NCBI RefSeq assembly: GCF_002811985.1
Contig: NZ_NPDU01000007.1
Location: forward strand, 36,589-100,588
Length of the DNA stretch: 64,000 nt
Direction of reading: 5' to 3'
Source of the DNA: Leptospira adleri
Lineage (GTDB): Bacteria; Spirochaetota; Leptospiria; Leptospirales; Leptospiraceae
Shown: positions 13,212 to 22,896 of the stretch, one piece after another
Numbering within the stretch: the first letter of the stretch is position 1
How the letters are laid out: every line of letters starts with the position of its first letter
Notes under the pieces: model-generated
Database searches by the model: none
Told to the model about the DNA's origin: nothing
The model's input: the letters and a program-made list of their open reading frames with translations, nothing else
Made by a program: the position numbers and the translations under genes

Positions 13212-14083
13212 AATAGATTGTCGCTTAACAATTTGCTTACGTCGATACGATTGCTGATGTGCTCGATCGTATTCGAGGTTGCGACGAGTTCGACGCCCGA
13301 ATTGATCAGTTCTTGATACGCGTCTTCCGCAAAAATTCCGTGAACACAAATACAGATCGCGGGCTTCATCCCTATTGCATGCAGATGTCTGATCGTTTCG
13401 ATCAGCGTTTTTCCCGTCGATACGATGTCGTCGATTAAAACCGGCGTAGAGTCTTTGTATTTTTCCAAGTGCGGAATGCTGACTTCAACGTCTCGATCTC
13501 CTCTTCTTATCTTTTCTAAAACCGTAAAGGGAGATTCGGAAAGTTCGGCGACTTCCTTTACCCATTGATCGCTTTCCGCATCCGGTCCTATTAAAACCGG
13601 GTTTTGAATTTCCTTCCGAACGTATTCGGCGATAAGCGAAGTTGCGTGAACCGATTTTGCCGGAATCTTATAGATTTCGTTTAAGTTCTTGATTCTGTGA
13701 AGATGAGGATCGATCGTTAATAAGGAATCCACGTGGTTTGATAAAAAAGTCGCGAAATACTTCGCCGTTATTCCTTCCCCCTTTTGGAATACTTTGTCCT
13801 GCCTCATGTAACAAAGATAAGGCGATATGAGATGGACTTTGGAAGCCCCCAAGGATTTGGCGGTTTCGCAGAAAAAAATCAAAGGAAGAATTTTAGAATC
13901 GGGTTGATTTAAAGAACACAGAAGATAGACTTCGGATCCCTTTACGTCTTCGAGAATTTTACAGTGGGATTCTCCATCGGGATAATGTCCGAAGTCCGCT
14001 TCTCCTATGACGATTCCGGAAAGAAGAGAAACGGATTTTGCCAAAGAATCGTTTTCGGGAAAAGAGAATAATATTTTTTTCAT
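13208..14083 (-). CDS. Ribose-phosphate pyrophosphokinase-like protein
   Basis: 291 residues of the PRPP synthetase family. The PRPP loop VLIDDIVSTGKT lies near residues 211-222; YPDGESHCKI, YMRQDKVFQKGEG and TIDPHLHRI match the ATP/Mg sites. It is shorter and more divergent than the second, canonical copy at 55013-55951. It is 8 bp downstream of a nucleoside/AMP phosphorylase-like gene, so I infer that it uses ribose phosphate released by that operon. Confidence 0.88.
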   Translation of the reverse strand: MKKILFSFPENDSLAKSVSLLSGIVIGEADFGHYPDGESHCKILEDVKGSEVYLLCSLNQPDSKILPLIFFCETAKSLGASKVHLISPYLCYMRQDKVFQKGEGITAKYFATFLSNHVDSLLTIDPHLHRIKNLNEIYKIPAKSVHATSLIAEYVRKEIQNPVLIGPDAESDQWVKEVAELSESPFTVLEKIRRGDRDVEVSIPHLEKYKDSTPVLIDDIVSTGKTLIETIRHLHAIGMKPAICICVHGIFAEDAYQELINSGVELVATSNTIEHISNRIDVSKLLSDNLF

Positions 14084-14091
14084 ATAGTTAT

Positions 14092-15594
14092 TTAAAGAAT
14101 CGTTACGATGTCTTTTTGAGTTCTTAAATAGTCGGAGGCGTATTCCAATTCTCCGATGGATTCGGCATGAACCGTGTAAAGTATTTCATCCTTTTCCACC
14201 ATCTTCCCAACGGGAGATAAGAATAAAACTCCCGCAGAGGGTGAACTAGGAGCGCCAGCGAGTCGCGCTATTTTCGCGATCCTTCGATTGTCGATTTCGC
14301 TTACCGTCCCCGACTTTTCCGAAAGAACGTTGAGATGAAATCCCGCGACCGTGGGTTGTTTCATCCCGCCCTGAGCGGTACAAATCGCTTGGAATTTATT
14401 CCAAGCCTTTCCGGATTCTAAAATCTCTTTCGCTAGTTGGATTCCATTCTGTCGTTTAAATAAATCAGAAAATTCTAATATACTTCCCGCCATAAAAAGG
14501 GCTCTTTCCCTTAGGTCTTGGGGAGCGTCGGGTTCGTTTTTTAAAACTGAAATACAATCTTGAATTTCTAAAGAAGGGCCGATTCCGCGTCCGATTGGCT
14601 GGGATCCGTCCGATATGATCACTTTTACCTTCAGACCGACCGATTTTCCCACCACCGTGAAATAGTATTTTAGCTTTTCTGCATCTTCTTCGGTTCTTAT
14701 TTTCGCCGTCTTTCCGACGGGAATATCTATGACGACGTGAGTCGAACCTGCGGCGGCCTTTTTTGAAAGAACTGACGCTATCATTTGACCCAGGCTATCG
14801 ACTTCCAATGCGCGTTCGACTCGAATCAGAATATCATCCGCCGGGCTTAGGCCGATCGATCCTCCCCAAGCGATACAACCGCCTTCCTGTTCCACGACCG
14901 ATTTCATTTTGTTTAGATTAAGATTCACTGTGGTTACCGTTTCCATCGTGTCCGCGGTGCCGGCGGGCGAAGTGATCGCCCTCGAAGAAGTTTTAGGAAT
15001 CGTAAGTCCGGCAGCCGCGACGATCGAAACTACGATAGGCGTCGTTCTGTTTCCGGGAAGACCGCCTACGCAGTGTTTGTCGACTACTACTTTGCTGTTC
15101 CACTTTAGGACGGATCCTGCGTTGATCATCGCTTTGGTGAGGGATTTGATTTCTTCCAGATTGAGATGATCCCCCGAACATGCGGTGATAAACGAAGCGA
15201 TTTCTATATTAGAATATTTTTCATCCTTAATATCCTGAATGATCCGATGAAACGCAGCTTCGTTTAGTCGATTCTCGTACATTTTGGAACGAACGTCGTG
15301 CATCGATTGAACCGGCTGCAAGTGCGCGAGTTGAACTAAGTCGCCTTCTTTCGCTTTGACGGCGTTCCAGGCGCTTTCAGAAAGCCCGGCTTCGCCTCTC
15401 TGGAGAATTTTATTTTCGATGATATTCAAAGAGGCGATGATCGTTTTATTTCCGACGGTCACTTCGATTCGATTGAGCGCGACAAAACCTTCCGATTTAC
15501 AAACGGGGCAATCCCTTCTTAAAAAGACGACGTATTCCTGATTGGTGTCGATTCCTAAATTTTTGAGATAAAGAGTTTCGGTCCTTTGTTGCAT
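14092..15594 (-). CDS. Thymidine/AMP phosphorylase family enzyme
   Basis: 500 residues. The phosphorylase signature DKHCVGGLPGNRTTPI lies near residue 169 and SSRAITSPAGTADTME near 205. The extra N-terminal domain (about 90 residues) is typical of the archaeal AMP phosphorylase/putative thymidine phosphorylase branch, not classical DeoA. CPVC at the N-terminus is a possible metal site. The reaction is phosphorolysis of a nucleoside or NMP to base plus ribose phosphate; the sequence alone does not fix the substrate. It starts 1 bp after the nuclease gene and is followed by a PRPP-synthetase-like gene. Confidence 0.88.
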   Translation of the reverse strand: MQQRTETLYLKNLGIDTNQEYVVFLRRDCPVCKSEGFVALNRIEVTVGNKTIIASLNIIENKILQRGEAGLSESAWNAVKAKEGDLVQLAHLQPVQSMHDVRSKMYENRLNEAAFHRIIQDIKDEKYSNIEIASFITACSGDHLNLEEIKSLTKAMINAGSVLKWNSKVVVDKHCVGGLPGNRTTPIVVSIVAAAGLTIPKTSSRAITSPAGTADTMETVTTVNLNLNKMKSVVEQEGGCIAWGGSIGLSPADDILIRVERALEVDSLGQMIASVLSKKAAAGSTHVVIDIPVGKTAKIRTEEDAEKLKYYFTVVGKSVGLKVKVIISDGSQPIGRGIGPSLEIQDCISVLKNEPDAPQDLRERALFMAGSILEFSDLFKRQNGIQLAKEILESGKAWNKFQAICTAQGGMKQPTVAGFHLNVLSEKSGTVSEIDNRRIAKIARLAGAPSSPSAGVLFLSPVGKMVEKDEILYTVHAESIGELEYASDYLRTQKDIVTIL

Positions 15595-15595
15595 T

Positions 15596-16966
15596 CTATA
15601 ATTCCAATTCTATGATATCGAATAAGTTCGGTACGGTGCATTTCCAGTTGAAACGATCGGAGAGTTTGACGCGAAGTGCGTCCGAGGCTCCTTTTTCACC
15701 GTGAACGATAAAAGTTTCGGTCGGTTTGTTTTCCAATTCTTTCAGCCAGTCGATGATTTCGTCCTGATCCGCGTGAGAGGAAAGGCCTTCGATCAACCGA
15801 ACCTGCGCCTTAACTTTATAAAATTTGCCGTAGATTTTGATTTCGTGATTTCCTTCCTGCAGTTGTCTTCCTCTCGTTCCCGCCGCTTGAAACCCGCATA
15901 AAAGAACGGTGGAATTCGGATCTTCCAAATAATTTTGAAGATATGTGAGAACTCTTCCTCCGGTCGCCATTCCGCTTCCGGCGACTACGATCTTAGGGGA
16001 ATGGTTTTCTGCGAATTGAAGAGTCTCCTTCATCGATTCCGTCTTTTGAAACGAATCCCAAATTTGAGAACACTCGATCGGCGAAAGTTTATGCCACTTC
16101 GTGTGAGTCTGAAAAACTTCGAAAACGTTTCGGCCCATCGGACTATCCATTATCATCGGGACATCGGGAATCTTCGATTCCGACTTTAGTTTCCAGAGGA
16201 GATACATCAGACTTTGCGCCCTTTCCACCGCGAAACTCGGAAGGATAACGGTTCCTTTTCTTTCCAGGGTTTCGTTTAATATTTTTGTCAATTGCTCTTC
16301 CGGATTCTTAGGATGAATTCTATTGCCGTAAGTACTTTCGATAAAAAGATAATCGGCCTTTTTGGGTTTGTGAGGAGAATAAAGAAGAAAGTCCTCGGGT
16401 CTTCCGATATCGCCCGAAAAGACGAATAACTTACCGAAAATTTCCATCTCGATGAACGTGGCGCCGAGAATATGTCCGTTGTATTGAAATCTTGCTCGAA
16501 CTCCCTCACCCAAATCTTTCCAATGATCCAATTCGGAGGAATAGAGATACGTAAGGGAAGCCGTCGCTTCTTTGAGATCGTAAAGAGGAACTGCGGGTTT
16601 GTGTTTCGAATATCCGCCTCTATTGGCCCGGTCGGCTTCTTCTTCCTGAATTTTACCGGAATCTTTTAATATGATCTCGGCGATTTCAAGAGTGGGAGCG
16701 CTTCCTAAAATTCTACCGCGAAATCCTTGTTTGACGAGTCTCGGAATGTAACCCGTATGATCCAAGTGGCCGTGGGTAAGCAATACCCAATCGATTTCGG
16801 AAGCGTTGACCGGAAGAGTGCTCCAGTTCAAAAGTCTGAGTTCTTTGAGACCTTGAAAAAGTCCGCAGTCAACGAGTATCTTTGTTTTGCCTGTATCGAT
16901 TAAATATTTGGAACCCGTGACGGTTCCGGAAGCGCCTAAGAAATGAATTTGAACGGTTGAACTCAT
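15596..16966 (-). CDS. Beta-CASP metallo-beta-lactamase ribonuclease
   Basis: 456 residues. The metal-binding HGHLDHTG is at 65-72, with FSGDIGRPED, a beta-CASP region (PSFAVERAQSLMYLL; GSGMATGGR) and the terminal RMMBL motif IEGLSSHADQDE. This is the CPSF73/YSH1-like prokaryotic family, RNA endo- and exonucleases. It is the first gene of a tight three-gene operon; I infer it supplies nucleotides to the downstream phosphorylase. Confidence 0.9.
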   Translation of the reverse strand: MSSTVQIHFLGASGTVTGSKYLIDTGKTKILVDCGLFQGLKELRLLNWSTLPVNASEIDWVLLTHGHLDHTGYIPRLVKQGFRGRILGSAPTLEIAEIILKDSGKIQEEEADRANRGGYSKHKPAVPLYDLKEATASLTYLYSSELDHWKDLGEGVRARFQYNGHILGATFIEMEIFGKLFVFSGDIGRPEDFLLYSPHKPKKADYLFIESTYGNRIHPKNPEEQLTKILNETLERKGTVILPSFAVERAQSLMYLLWKLKSESKIPDVPMIMDSPMGRNVFEVFQTHTKWHKLSPIECSQIWDSFQKTESMKETLQFAENHSPKIVVAGSGMATGGRVLTYLQNYLEDPNSTVLLCGFQAAGTRGRQLQEGNHEIKIYGKFYKVKAQVRLIEGLSSHADQDEIIDWLKELENKPTETFIVHGEKGASDALRVKLSDRFNWKCTVPNLFDIIELEL

Positions 16967-17032
16967 TTCTTAAGGGACGCTTTTGAAATGGGAAAAAACA
17001 ATCAGAATATTTTCACACGAACTTGATATAAA

Positions 17033-18778
17033 TCATCGAGCGGTTAAGAATTTTCCCAATCCCTTTTTCTTCCCGACGTCCTTCAATACGTTTCCGTTTT
17101 GTACGCAGAGACTTCCGTTCACAAAGACCGCGTCCACGGCTTTATCGTTTCTTCTGACCAGACGAACGATTCCGCCCAATTCTTCCAGAGGAGCTTCGTG
17201 AATCTCTTCTACGGAGTTGTCCAAACCTTCCGGATTTAAGATCACGATATCGGCGCGGGAACCGTTTTGAAGACGTCCCGCGTCGATTCCAAACCAATCC
17301 GCGATTTCACCCGTCAATCTCCAGATCGCTTTTTCCAAAGTTAAGAATGGTTTACCTTCTCGGATTCCGTCGTTGACAAGCCTTAGCATTCGAAGAGGAA
17401 AATTGTAATGAGCCATTCCTCGAAGATGCGCCCCGGCGTCGGAAAATCCGATCAGGACATCCGGATGACTGATGATGAATTTCAAAGGCCCCGGTCGATC
17501 GTTCGCTATCACCGTGTACCAGCGGATATCGTTTCCGTATTCCGCACAAAGATCGAGAAACGTATCTACGACGTTTTCCTTTCTTTGTTTCGAGATTTGA
17601 TAAAACGTCTTACCGATCAAAGAAGAATCCGGACATTCCACAACGGTGGCTTGATTGAAGTCGCGGTGAAAAACCCTCGGAAGAAAAAAGTTGGTCCATT
17701 GTTTTCTAAACCACTTTCGATAACCTTTATCCAGAAGAAGTTTTTTTCTTTCCACAAGATCCGCGAGGTGGATCGCCGCGGTGCCGGCGCCGAATTCCTC
17801 GAATACTACTACGTCGACTCCGTCCGCATAAAGATCGAAAATTTCGGGTAACGCTTGAAAGCGGAAATCCGCTCCGAAGAATCGATTGATAAGACGCGCG
17901 ATACTTGCGACAAGTAGATAAAGAGTTCGATTGGATCTCGGGTCCATCAAAGAGATGATCGTCGTTTTTAATTTTTTGCGGAACACTCCTATACTTTCCC
18001 AGAAAAATAACAGGACGTTCACTTTGGTGGAAACGTTAGGCACTCCTTGAAAGATTTTCCCATTCTTCCTTAGAATCCTGTTGAAACTTCTATACTCGGA
18101 CCACGAAGCGAACGTAGACGGAAGCGGTTTGCTTCGAAATCGGGTTCCGTCCATTTTATCCCAGCGGAGCGTATTGATGGAAAGTCCGAGGTAACCCGCG
18201 TCGATTCCTTCTTGAAGGAGCGCTTCCATACGAGTCATTTCTTCCTGAGTCGGTTTTACGTCCTTGTTCAAAGACCTTTCTAATCCCATAACGTAAGCCC
18301 GGATGGAAGAATGGCCGACGAAGGAAGTCACGTTGGGTCCGAGGGGCAATTGATTCAAGTGATCCGTATATTCTTTGAGAGTGTTCCAGGTCTTTTTCTT
18401 TTGTAAGAGCGGAAGCACTTGGTCCCTGGGAATCGCTTCCACTCTGGAAAACATGTCCGCCAAATCCTCGGGAGAGCCCAGCGCCAGACTCAAAGAACAG
18501 CTTCCGAGCGTGACGGTCGTAACTCCGTGACGGAGGGATTCGGAAAGAGAAGGCGCTGCTTCGATCTCGGCGTCGTAGTGTGTGTGGAAATCGATAAAAC
18601 CCGGTGTGATCCAACGTCCTTGAGCGTCCCAAACTTTTTCCGCGGAATTTTCGTTCAAGGGAGAATCGCTGATTTCTATCAATTTTCCTGCGCTGATTCC
18701 CAGGTGACGGATCGAAGGAGGCGCCCCGGTTCCGTCAAAAAATAGTCCGTTTTTAATAATCCAATCATAGGTCTTCAT
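17033..18778 (-). CDS. D-aminoacylase-type amidohydrolase
   Basis: 581 residues from ATG 18778 (reading MKTYDWIIKNGLFFDGTG, a standard family N-terminus); a longer frame reaches 18856 without better support. The metal motif FIDFHTHYDAE has His65 and His67, and SDAGAHLRGMAH near the C-terminal third matches the N-acyl-D-amino-acid deacylase family. It ends in the usual small beta-domain (RADIVILNPEGLD). It should hydrolyse N-acyl D-amino acids or a related imide. No operon partner. Confidence 0.85.
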   Translation of the reverse strand: MKTYDWIIKNGLFFDGTGAPPSIRHLGISAGKLIEISDSPLNENSAEKVWDAQGRWITPGFIDFHTHYDAEIEAAPSLSESLRHGVTTVTLGSCSLSLALGSPEDLADMFSRVEAIPRDQVLPLLQKKKTWNTLKEYTDHLNQLPLGPNVTSFVGHSSIRAYVMGLERSLNKDVKPTQEEMTRMEALLQEGIDAGYLGLSINTLRWDKMDGTRFRSKPLPSTFASWSEYRSFNRILRKNGKIFQGVPNVSTKVNVLLFFWESIGVFRKKLKTTIISLMDPRSNRTLYLLVASIARLINRFFGADFRFQALPEIFDLYADGVDVVVFEEFGAGTAAIHLADLVERKKLLLDKGYRKWFRKQWTNFFLPRVFHRDFNQATVVECPDSSLIGKTFYQISKQRKENVVDTFLDLCAEYGNDIRWYTVIANDRPGPLKFIISHPDVLIGFSDAGAHLRGMAHYNFPLRMLRLVNDGIREGKPFLTLEKAIWRLTGEIADWFGIDAGRLQNGSRADIVILNPEGLDNSVEEIHEAPLEELGGIVRLVRRNDKAVDAVFVNGSLCVQNGNVLKDVGKKKGLGKFLTAR

Positions 18779-19007
18779 TCTTGAAAATAAACTCCCGAAA
18801 GTGTACGTTACACGTGCTTTTCCAGTGGATCGGAAGCGTTCCTGAATTTTAGTCAAACATTTTAATTTTGTGAAATTCTATAGTTAAGTATAAAACACAA
18901 ATAATATATCGTTTGTTATGTATAAAATGGTCTAAATCGGCGATTCTGGATAATTTAGGCCATCACCTAAAGGGTGTGAAAATTATAAAACGACCTAAAT
19001 GTCTAAA

Positions 19008-19033
19008 AAATAATGAACTAATGTTCATTATTT
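19008..19033. promoter_or_regulatory. Perfect inverted repeat, candidate operator of the lipase gene
   Basis: Two 11-bp arms (core AATAATGAAC and its complement) around a TAAT centre, 29 bp upstream of the TTGACA box and about 150 bp before the lipase ATG. There is no T-run directly after it, so a protein-binding site is more likely than a terminator. Confidence 0.5.
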
Positions 19034-19061
19034 AAAAAACATCTTTTTTATACGAATCCTC

Positions 19062-19089
19062 TTGACAGAGATTTACATAGGTTTATTCT
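19062..19089 (+). promoter_or_regulatory. Putative sigma-70-type promoter of the lipase gene
   Basis: TTGACA at 19062-19067, a 16-nt spacer, then TATTCT at 19084-19089. It is judged by eye only. It is followed by a leader of roughly 90 nt to the lipase ATG. Confidence 0.4.
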
Positions 19090-19183
19090 CCTACTTCGGT
19101 GTATCAAACACTACAAGCGAAGAAGACCAAAGCGAAAACCAATCAAAAGAAAAACAATAGTGAAGAGAATTGAGGTAATTGAA

Positions 19184-20107
19184 ATGCGCAAATTAAGCTT
19201 ATTGATCCTGATGAGTTTCCTTTTAACGGGTTCTTTAATGGCATCCGGCGGCGGGTCTTCTTCTAAACCGCTAACCGGTTCGTATCCAATCGTACTTTCT
19301 CACGGATTATTCGGTTGGGGAACTGATTCCAGCGGAGTCATCAATATCGTAAATTATTGGGGTGGAATGGACACTTACTTGAGAAATCAAGGCGCGAGTG
19401 TTTACGCTCCAACAAAAACAGCGGCTCAGTCCAACGAGACAAGAGGCGCGGAATTAAGAGACAAGATCAACGTTTATATGGCCGCTAACGGCTTTACAAA
19501 GGTTCACGTCCTCGGTCACTCTCAAGGTGGTTTGGATAGCCGTTATATGATTTCCAATTTGGGAATGTCCGGCAAAATTTCCACCCTGACTACGCTTAAC
19601 TCTCCGCACAGAGGAAGCCCGATCGCTGATATCGTGAGCGCTGTAATCCCAAGCTGGGCAAAACCTTTCGTTTCTGCGGTTCTTGGAGTCGTGGTTCAAC
19701 TGGTTTACGGCGGCGGACAACAGGACGCGATCAAGGCACTGAACTCCTTGACTACCAGCGGAATGGCTACTTTCAACGGTTATACTCCTGATAAATCAGG
19801 CGTTAAATACTATTCTTACGGTTCTACCATTACCATTCCGGATCTGATCCAACATCCGCTGATGGGAATTCTTTATCCTGCTTGTTGGGCGGGAGGAGTT
19901 TTCAACGGACAAGGCGGCGATAACGACGGTCTGGTTCCTGCGACTTCTCAAAAATGGGGAACTTGGAAGGGTGGTCCTTCTTACGGAATCCTCACTACCG
20001 GGATCGATCATCTCGAAGCATCCAACACTCTGCTTTCCGGTCAAACCTGGTATGACGTAGAAGGATATTATCTCGCAATGGCCTCTAACGCCAAAGCGAA
20101 TCAATAG
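19184..20107 (+). CDS. Secreted triacylglycerol lipase
   Basis: 307 residues from ATG 19184, which has GAGGT 7 nt upstream; an in-frame GTG at 19160 is less likely. The signal peptide is MRKLSLLILMSFLLTGSLMASG. The alpha/beta-hydrolase fold of lipase family I shows the oxyanion His-Gly in IVLSHGLFGW, the nucleophile in GHSQGG (Ser113), acid in NDGLVP and His in GIDHLEA. It hydrolyses long-chain glycerol esters outside the cytoplasm, which suits an organism that grows on fatty acids. A terminator follows 30 bp after the stop. Confidence 0.92.
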   Translation: MRKLSLLILMSFLLTGSLMASGGGSSSKPLTGSYPIVLSHGLFGWGTDSSGVINIVNYWGGMDTYLRNQGASVYAPTKTAAQSNETRGAELRDKINVYMAANGFTKVHVLGHSQGGLDSRYMISNLGMSGKISTLTTLNSPHRGSPIADIVSAVIPSWAKPFVSAVLGVVVQLVYGGGQQDAIKALNSLTTSGMATFNGYTPDKSGVKYYSYGSTITIPDLIQHPLMGILYPACWAGGVFNGQGGDNDGLVPATSQKWGTWKGGPSYGILTTGIDHLEASNTLLSGQTWYDVEGYYLAMASNAKANQ

Positions 20108-20137
20108 TTTCCTAAAATTCCAGTAACAGTGCAAGAT

Positions 20138-20172
20138 AGGATTCCGCGTTTCGGCGCGGGGTCCTTTTTTTT
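20138..20172 (+). terminator. Rho-independent terminator of the lipase gene
   Basis: A GC-rich hairpin with arms AGGATTCCGCG and CGCGGGGTCCT (with G-U wobbles), followed directly by a T-rich run. Confidence 0.8.
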
Positions 20173-20251
20173 ATTTTTTCTATGATTTTTACCGACTAAC
20201 TGTCAATAGTTGTAGAATAAAAATCCTGGTTTCGATTCAATACCATTCCCT

Positions 20252-21307
20252 ATGAAACCTTCGTTCGCAATTTTAGGTTCCGGAAGCATCGGAACTTATC
20301 TCGGTTGTAAATTGCTAGCCGCGGGCAATTCAGTCACTCTCTATGGCCGAGAAAGAATTCAGAATGAATTGAAAACTTTCGGCGCAAAGATCACCGATTT
20401 TACCGGCAATGAAATCGTGCTTTCTCCCGGTTCGATTCCTTATACAACTTCTCTTCAGGGCGTCGTAGGCGCGGATGTTTTCCTCGTCACGGTAAAGTCG
20501 AAGGACACGAAGGAACTTGCGCAAGAGCTCGGTGGAATTCTTGAAAAAAGACAAAAGATGCATTCCGTTTCCGGCGCTCTGCCGATCGTAATCAGCTTTC
20601 AGAATGGAGTTAGAAACGCCGAAGTTTTGAGAGAAGGTCTGAAAAATCTTCCGGTCGAAGTCTTGGCGGGAATGGTTCCCTTTAACGTCGTCTCCAAAGG
20701 AAACGGTCATTTTCACAAAGGAACGAGCGGAAATCTCGTCGTGGAAGATTCTCGTTCGGGAAGATCCGTTGTTTCCATTCTAAATCGCGCCGGTCTTCCG
20801 GCGAACACCCACAAAAATATCGGAGGGGTCCTTTGGGGAAAGCTGATCTTTAACTTGAATAATTCTTTGAATGCCCTTTCCGGGCTGACTCTAAAAAATG
20901 AAATTTCGAAACCGGGTTATCGCAAGATTCTTTCCAAACTCATGAGGGAATCTCTGGAAATTTTAAGGCTGGCTGAAATTCAACCGGTTCGTTCTGGAAA
21001 GATGATTCCGGGTTTGGCGCCGTTTATCTTGAATCTTCCCGATTTTCTTTTTTTTAGAATCGCATCTGGAATGGTTAAGATCGATCCACAGGCGCGTTCG
21101 TCCATGTGGGAGGATTTGATGCAAAAGAGACCCACCGAAATCGATTCTCTGAACGGAGAAGTGATCAAACTTGCCGACGTGATGGGACATTCCGCGCCCC
21201 TCAATCGCGAGGTCGTTCGTCTGATCAAAGAGGCAGAAACCAATCCGACCGTTTTGAATTTAAGCGCCGAAGAGCTTGCAAAAAAAATGAAGATAAAAAT
21301 AGATTAG
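20252..21307 (+). CDS. panE: 2-dehydropantoate 2-reductase
   Basis: NADPH-dependent reduction of ketopantoate to pantoate, for coenzyme A synthesis. The N-terminal Rossmann motif is [12 protein letters not shown] (residues 7-18), then VKSKDT and ISFQNGV. The C-terminal helical domain contains [17 protein letters not shown] and [16 protein letters not shown], the ketopantoate reductase signature. 351 residues is slightly long for the family. The last 4 bp overlap the convergent DUF2062 gene. Confidence 0.9.
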   Translation: MKPSFAILGSGSIGTYLGCKLLAAGNSVTLYGRERIQNELKTFGAKITDFTGNEIVLSPGSIPYTTSLQGVVGADVFLVTVKSKDTKELAQELGGILEKRQKMHSVSGALPIVISFQNGVRNAEVLREGLKNLPVEVLAGMVPFNVVSKGNGHFHKGTSGNLVVEDSRSGRSVVSILNRAGLPANTHKNIGGVLWGKLIFNLNNSLNALSGLTLKNEISKPGYRKILSKLMRESLEILRLAEIQPVRSGKMIPGLAPFILNLPDFLFFRIASGMVKIDPQARSSMWEDLMQKRPTEIDSLNGEVIKLADVMGHSAPLNREVVRLIKEAETNPTVLNLSAEELAKKMKIKID

Positions 21308-21918
21308 TCTTTTAGAATATTCCAAATCGATTTAGCTTTATCTGCGTCTTTACGGATGTATTTTTCTTCCCATTCCTTCAAGGTCAGGCCTTCTTTTTCT
21401 GCTTGTTTTTCACGGAATCCGTTCAAGAGAGATTTTGTGATCGGATAACCCGCGAACGCGGAGGGAATTCCTATCAAAAATCCCCCCAGAAACATAGGAG
21501 CGCCCATGTCGTTTATCAAAAACGAACTCCAGTATTTCAGGCCTTCGTACAATTCCAATGAACTGGAATGATTGATCACTTCCAAAATGCGATCGAAGCT
21601 CATCAAAGCCATATTCCATCCTAGAATGTTGTAAGCGAACGCTCCGGTGACGTAGAAGATATAATAGAAAAAGGGGAGCGTTACCGGATTTGTAATCCAG
21701 ATCATCGCGATTGCGATCGGCATATAAAAACGGATTCCAATGATTCGAAGAAGGACCCAAGTGATCAAACCGAGATACATTTGAATTCCGATCAAAGGGG
21801 TGAGGGACCAAAAAAGTCCGATCGAAGTTCCTAAGCAGACCTCTTTTACCGGAGCGTGCGATTGTTGAAAGGGAAGGATGATTTGCTGATGAATAAGTCT
21901 ATAAACCGCTTTTATCAT
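21304..21918 (-). CDS. DUF2062 membrane protein
   Basis: About 204 residues from ATG 21918; a TTG at 21930 would overlap the preceding stop. It has several hydrophobic helices and the family motifs [17 protein letters not shown] and [15 protein letters not shown]. Function unknown; DUF2062 proteins are small inner-membrane proteins. It is co-directional with, and 8 bp after, the TPR lipoprotein gene. Confidence 0.82.
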   Translation of the reverse strand: MIKAVYRLIHQQIILPFQQSHAPVKEVCLGTSIGLFWSLTPLIGIQMYLGLITWVLLRIIGIRFYMPIAIAMIWITNPVTLPFFYYIFYVTGAFAYNILGWNMALMSFDRILEVINHSSSLELYEGLKYWSSFLINDMGAPMFLGGFLIGIPSAFAGYPITKSLLNGFREKQAEKEGLTLKEWEEKYIRKDADKAKSIWNILKD

Positions 21919-21926
21919 GATTGGAA

Positions 21927-22718
21927 TCAAAGATTGGATTTGATTCTTTCCTTTGTATAAGTTTGTAAAGCATTCAGATATTCTTTGTGAAGTGGGAAGA
22001 TTTCGATCGCCTTTTTGACTTCTTCCTCCGCTTTGACCGGATCTTTTCTCTTTTCAAAATAAAATTTAGATAACAAAAAATGGGATTCAGATTTTAGAGC
22101 TTTGCCTCGGAACACTTTGGTGACTCCTTTTTCCAAAGAAGAGATTGCGCCTTCCGAATTCCCTTCCATGATTAGGCAAAGGCTGAATCCGTAATAAGCG
22201 TCCCCTTTATCGGAAAGGGAAATCGAGTTTTGAAATTCGCTCAGACTTTGTTTTCTCAAATTTTGACGTAAATAAAGGCTTCCTAAATTCTCATGAAGAA
22301 TGGCTTCCGAATCGGGGCCTTTTTCCTTAGCAATCAAAAGCGCTTCCTGAAAGATTTTTTCTGCTTCCTTGTAATTTTTATCGGATTCGTAGACGAGTCC
22401 CAAACCGCGTTTGCAATCCAGAGATTTCGGATCCAAGGAGAGACATTTCGTAAAATCTTTTTCCGCGGCGTTCTGGTTTTTTTGGAGATAACGAATCCAA
22501 CCGCGAACATACAAAAGCTCCGGAGTGTCGCCTTTTTGTTTTAAGGTTTCTTCCGCTTTTTGAAGTGCTTCAACCAAATTGTCTTTTTCGGTAAGGTCTC
22601 GAATTTCTAAAATAGAAATGGAGTCCTTTTTGTTGCAGTTTCCAAGGATGAAGAATAATGAAATTGTAATAAACGAAAGAGCGATTAGAATTCTAAAATT
22701 CGGATTTGTTTTTTTCAT
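21927..22718 (-). CDS. TPR lipoprotein
   Basis: About 263 residues from ATG 22718 ([10 protein letters not shown]), giving a signal sequence with spirochaetal lipobox FFILGNC (Cys28). Longer starts up to 22808 would bury the signal peptide. Tandem TPR motifs follow, for example [20 protein letters not shown] and [18 protein letters not shown]. It is probably an envelope-anchored interaction scaffold. First gene of a pair with DUF2062. Confidence 0.78.
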   Translation of the reverse strand: MKKTNPNFRILIALSFITISLFFILGNCNKKDSISILEIRDLTEKDNLVEALQKAEETLKQKGDTPELLYVRGWIRYLQKNQNAAEKDFTKCLSLDPKSLDCKRGLGLVYESDKNYKEAEKIFQEALLIAKEKGPDSEAILHENLGSLYLRQNLRKQSLSEFQNSISLSDKGDAYYGFSLCLIMEGNSEGAISSLEKGVTKVFRGKALKSESHFLLSKFYFEKRKDPVKAEEEVKKAIEIFPLHKEYLNALQTYTKERIKSNL

Positions 22719-22791
22719 ACGTTTGTCTGAATCCTCTTTGAGAGAGTCTGAAATCCTTACCCGAAAATCCGAGTTCATTCTTAAAAAAAAA

Positions 22792-22862
22792 CGTCGTAAC
22801 AACGACAAGTCTTACCGTGAAAGGCGCGCCCCACCCTGATCTTGGGTGGAGGGGTGGGAGGT
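22792..22862. repeat. Dispersed intergenic repeat, copy B (inverted relative to copy A)
   Basis: Read on the minus strand it shows CCACCC, 7 nt, GGGTGG (a hairpin), then GGGCGCGC, TTTCACGG and a GTCGTTGTTACGACG end. It matches the order of elements in the copy at 6843-6911 with substitutions and small indels. Confidence 0.75.
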
Positions 22863-22896
22863 GGAAAACATGGAGCGACTTTTCCCTATCAGAAAA

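Larger units (their letters stand above)
18779..19183. other. Divergent intergenic region upstream of the lipase gene
   Basis: About 400 bp, AT-rich, between the divergent amidohydrolase and lipase genes. It holds a perfect inverted repeat (19008-19033) and a promoter-like pair (19062-19089), both listed separately. No credible coding frame. Confidence 0.6.
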
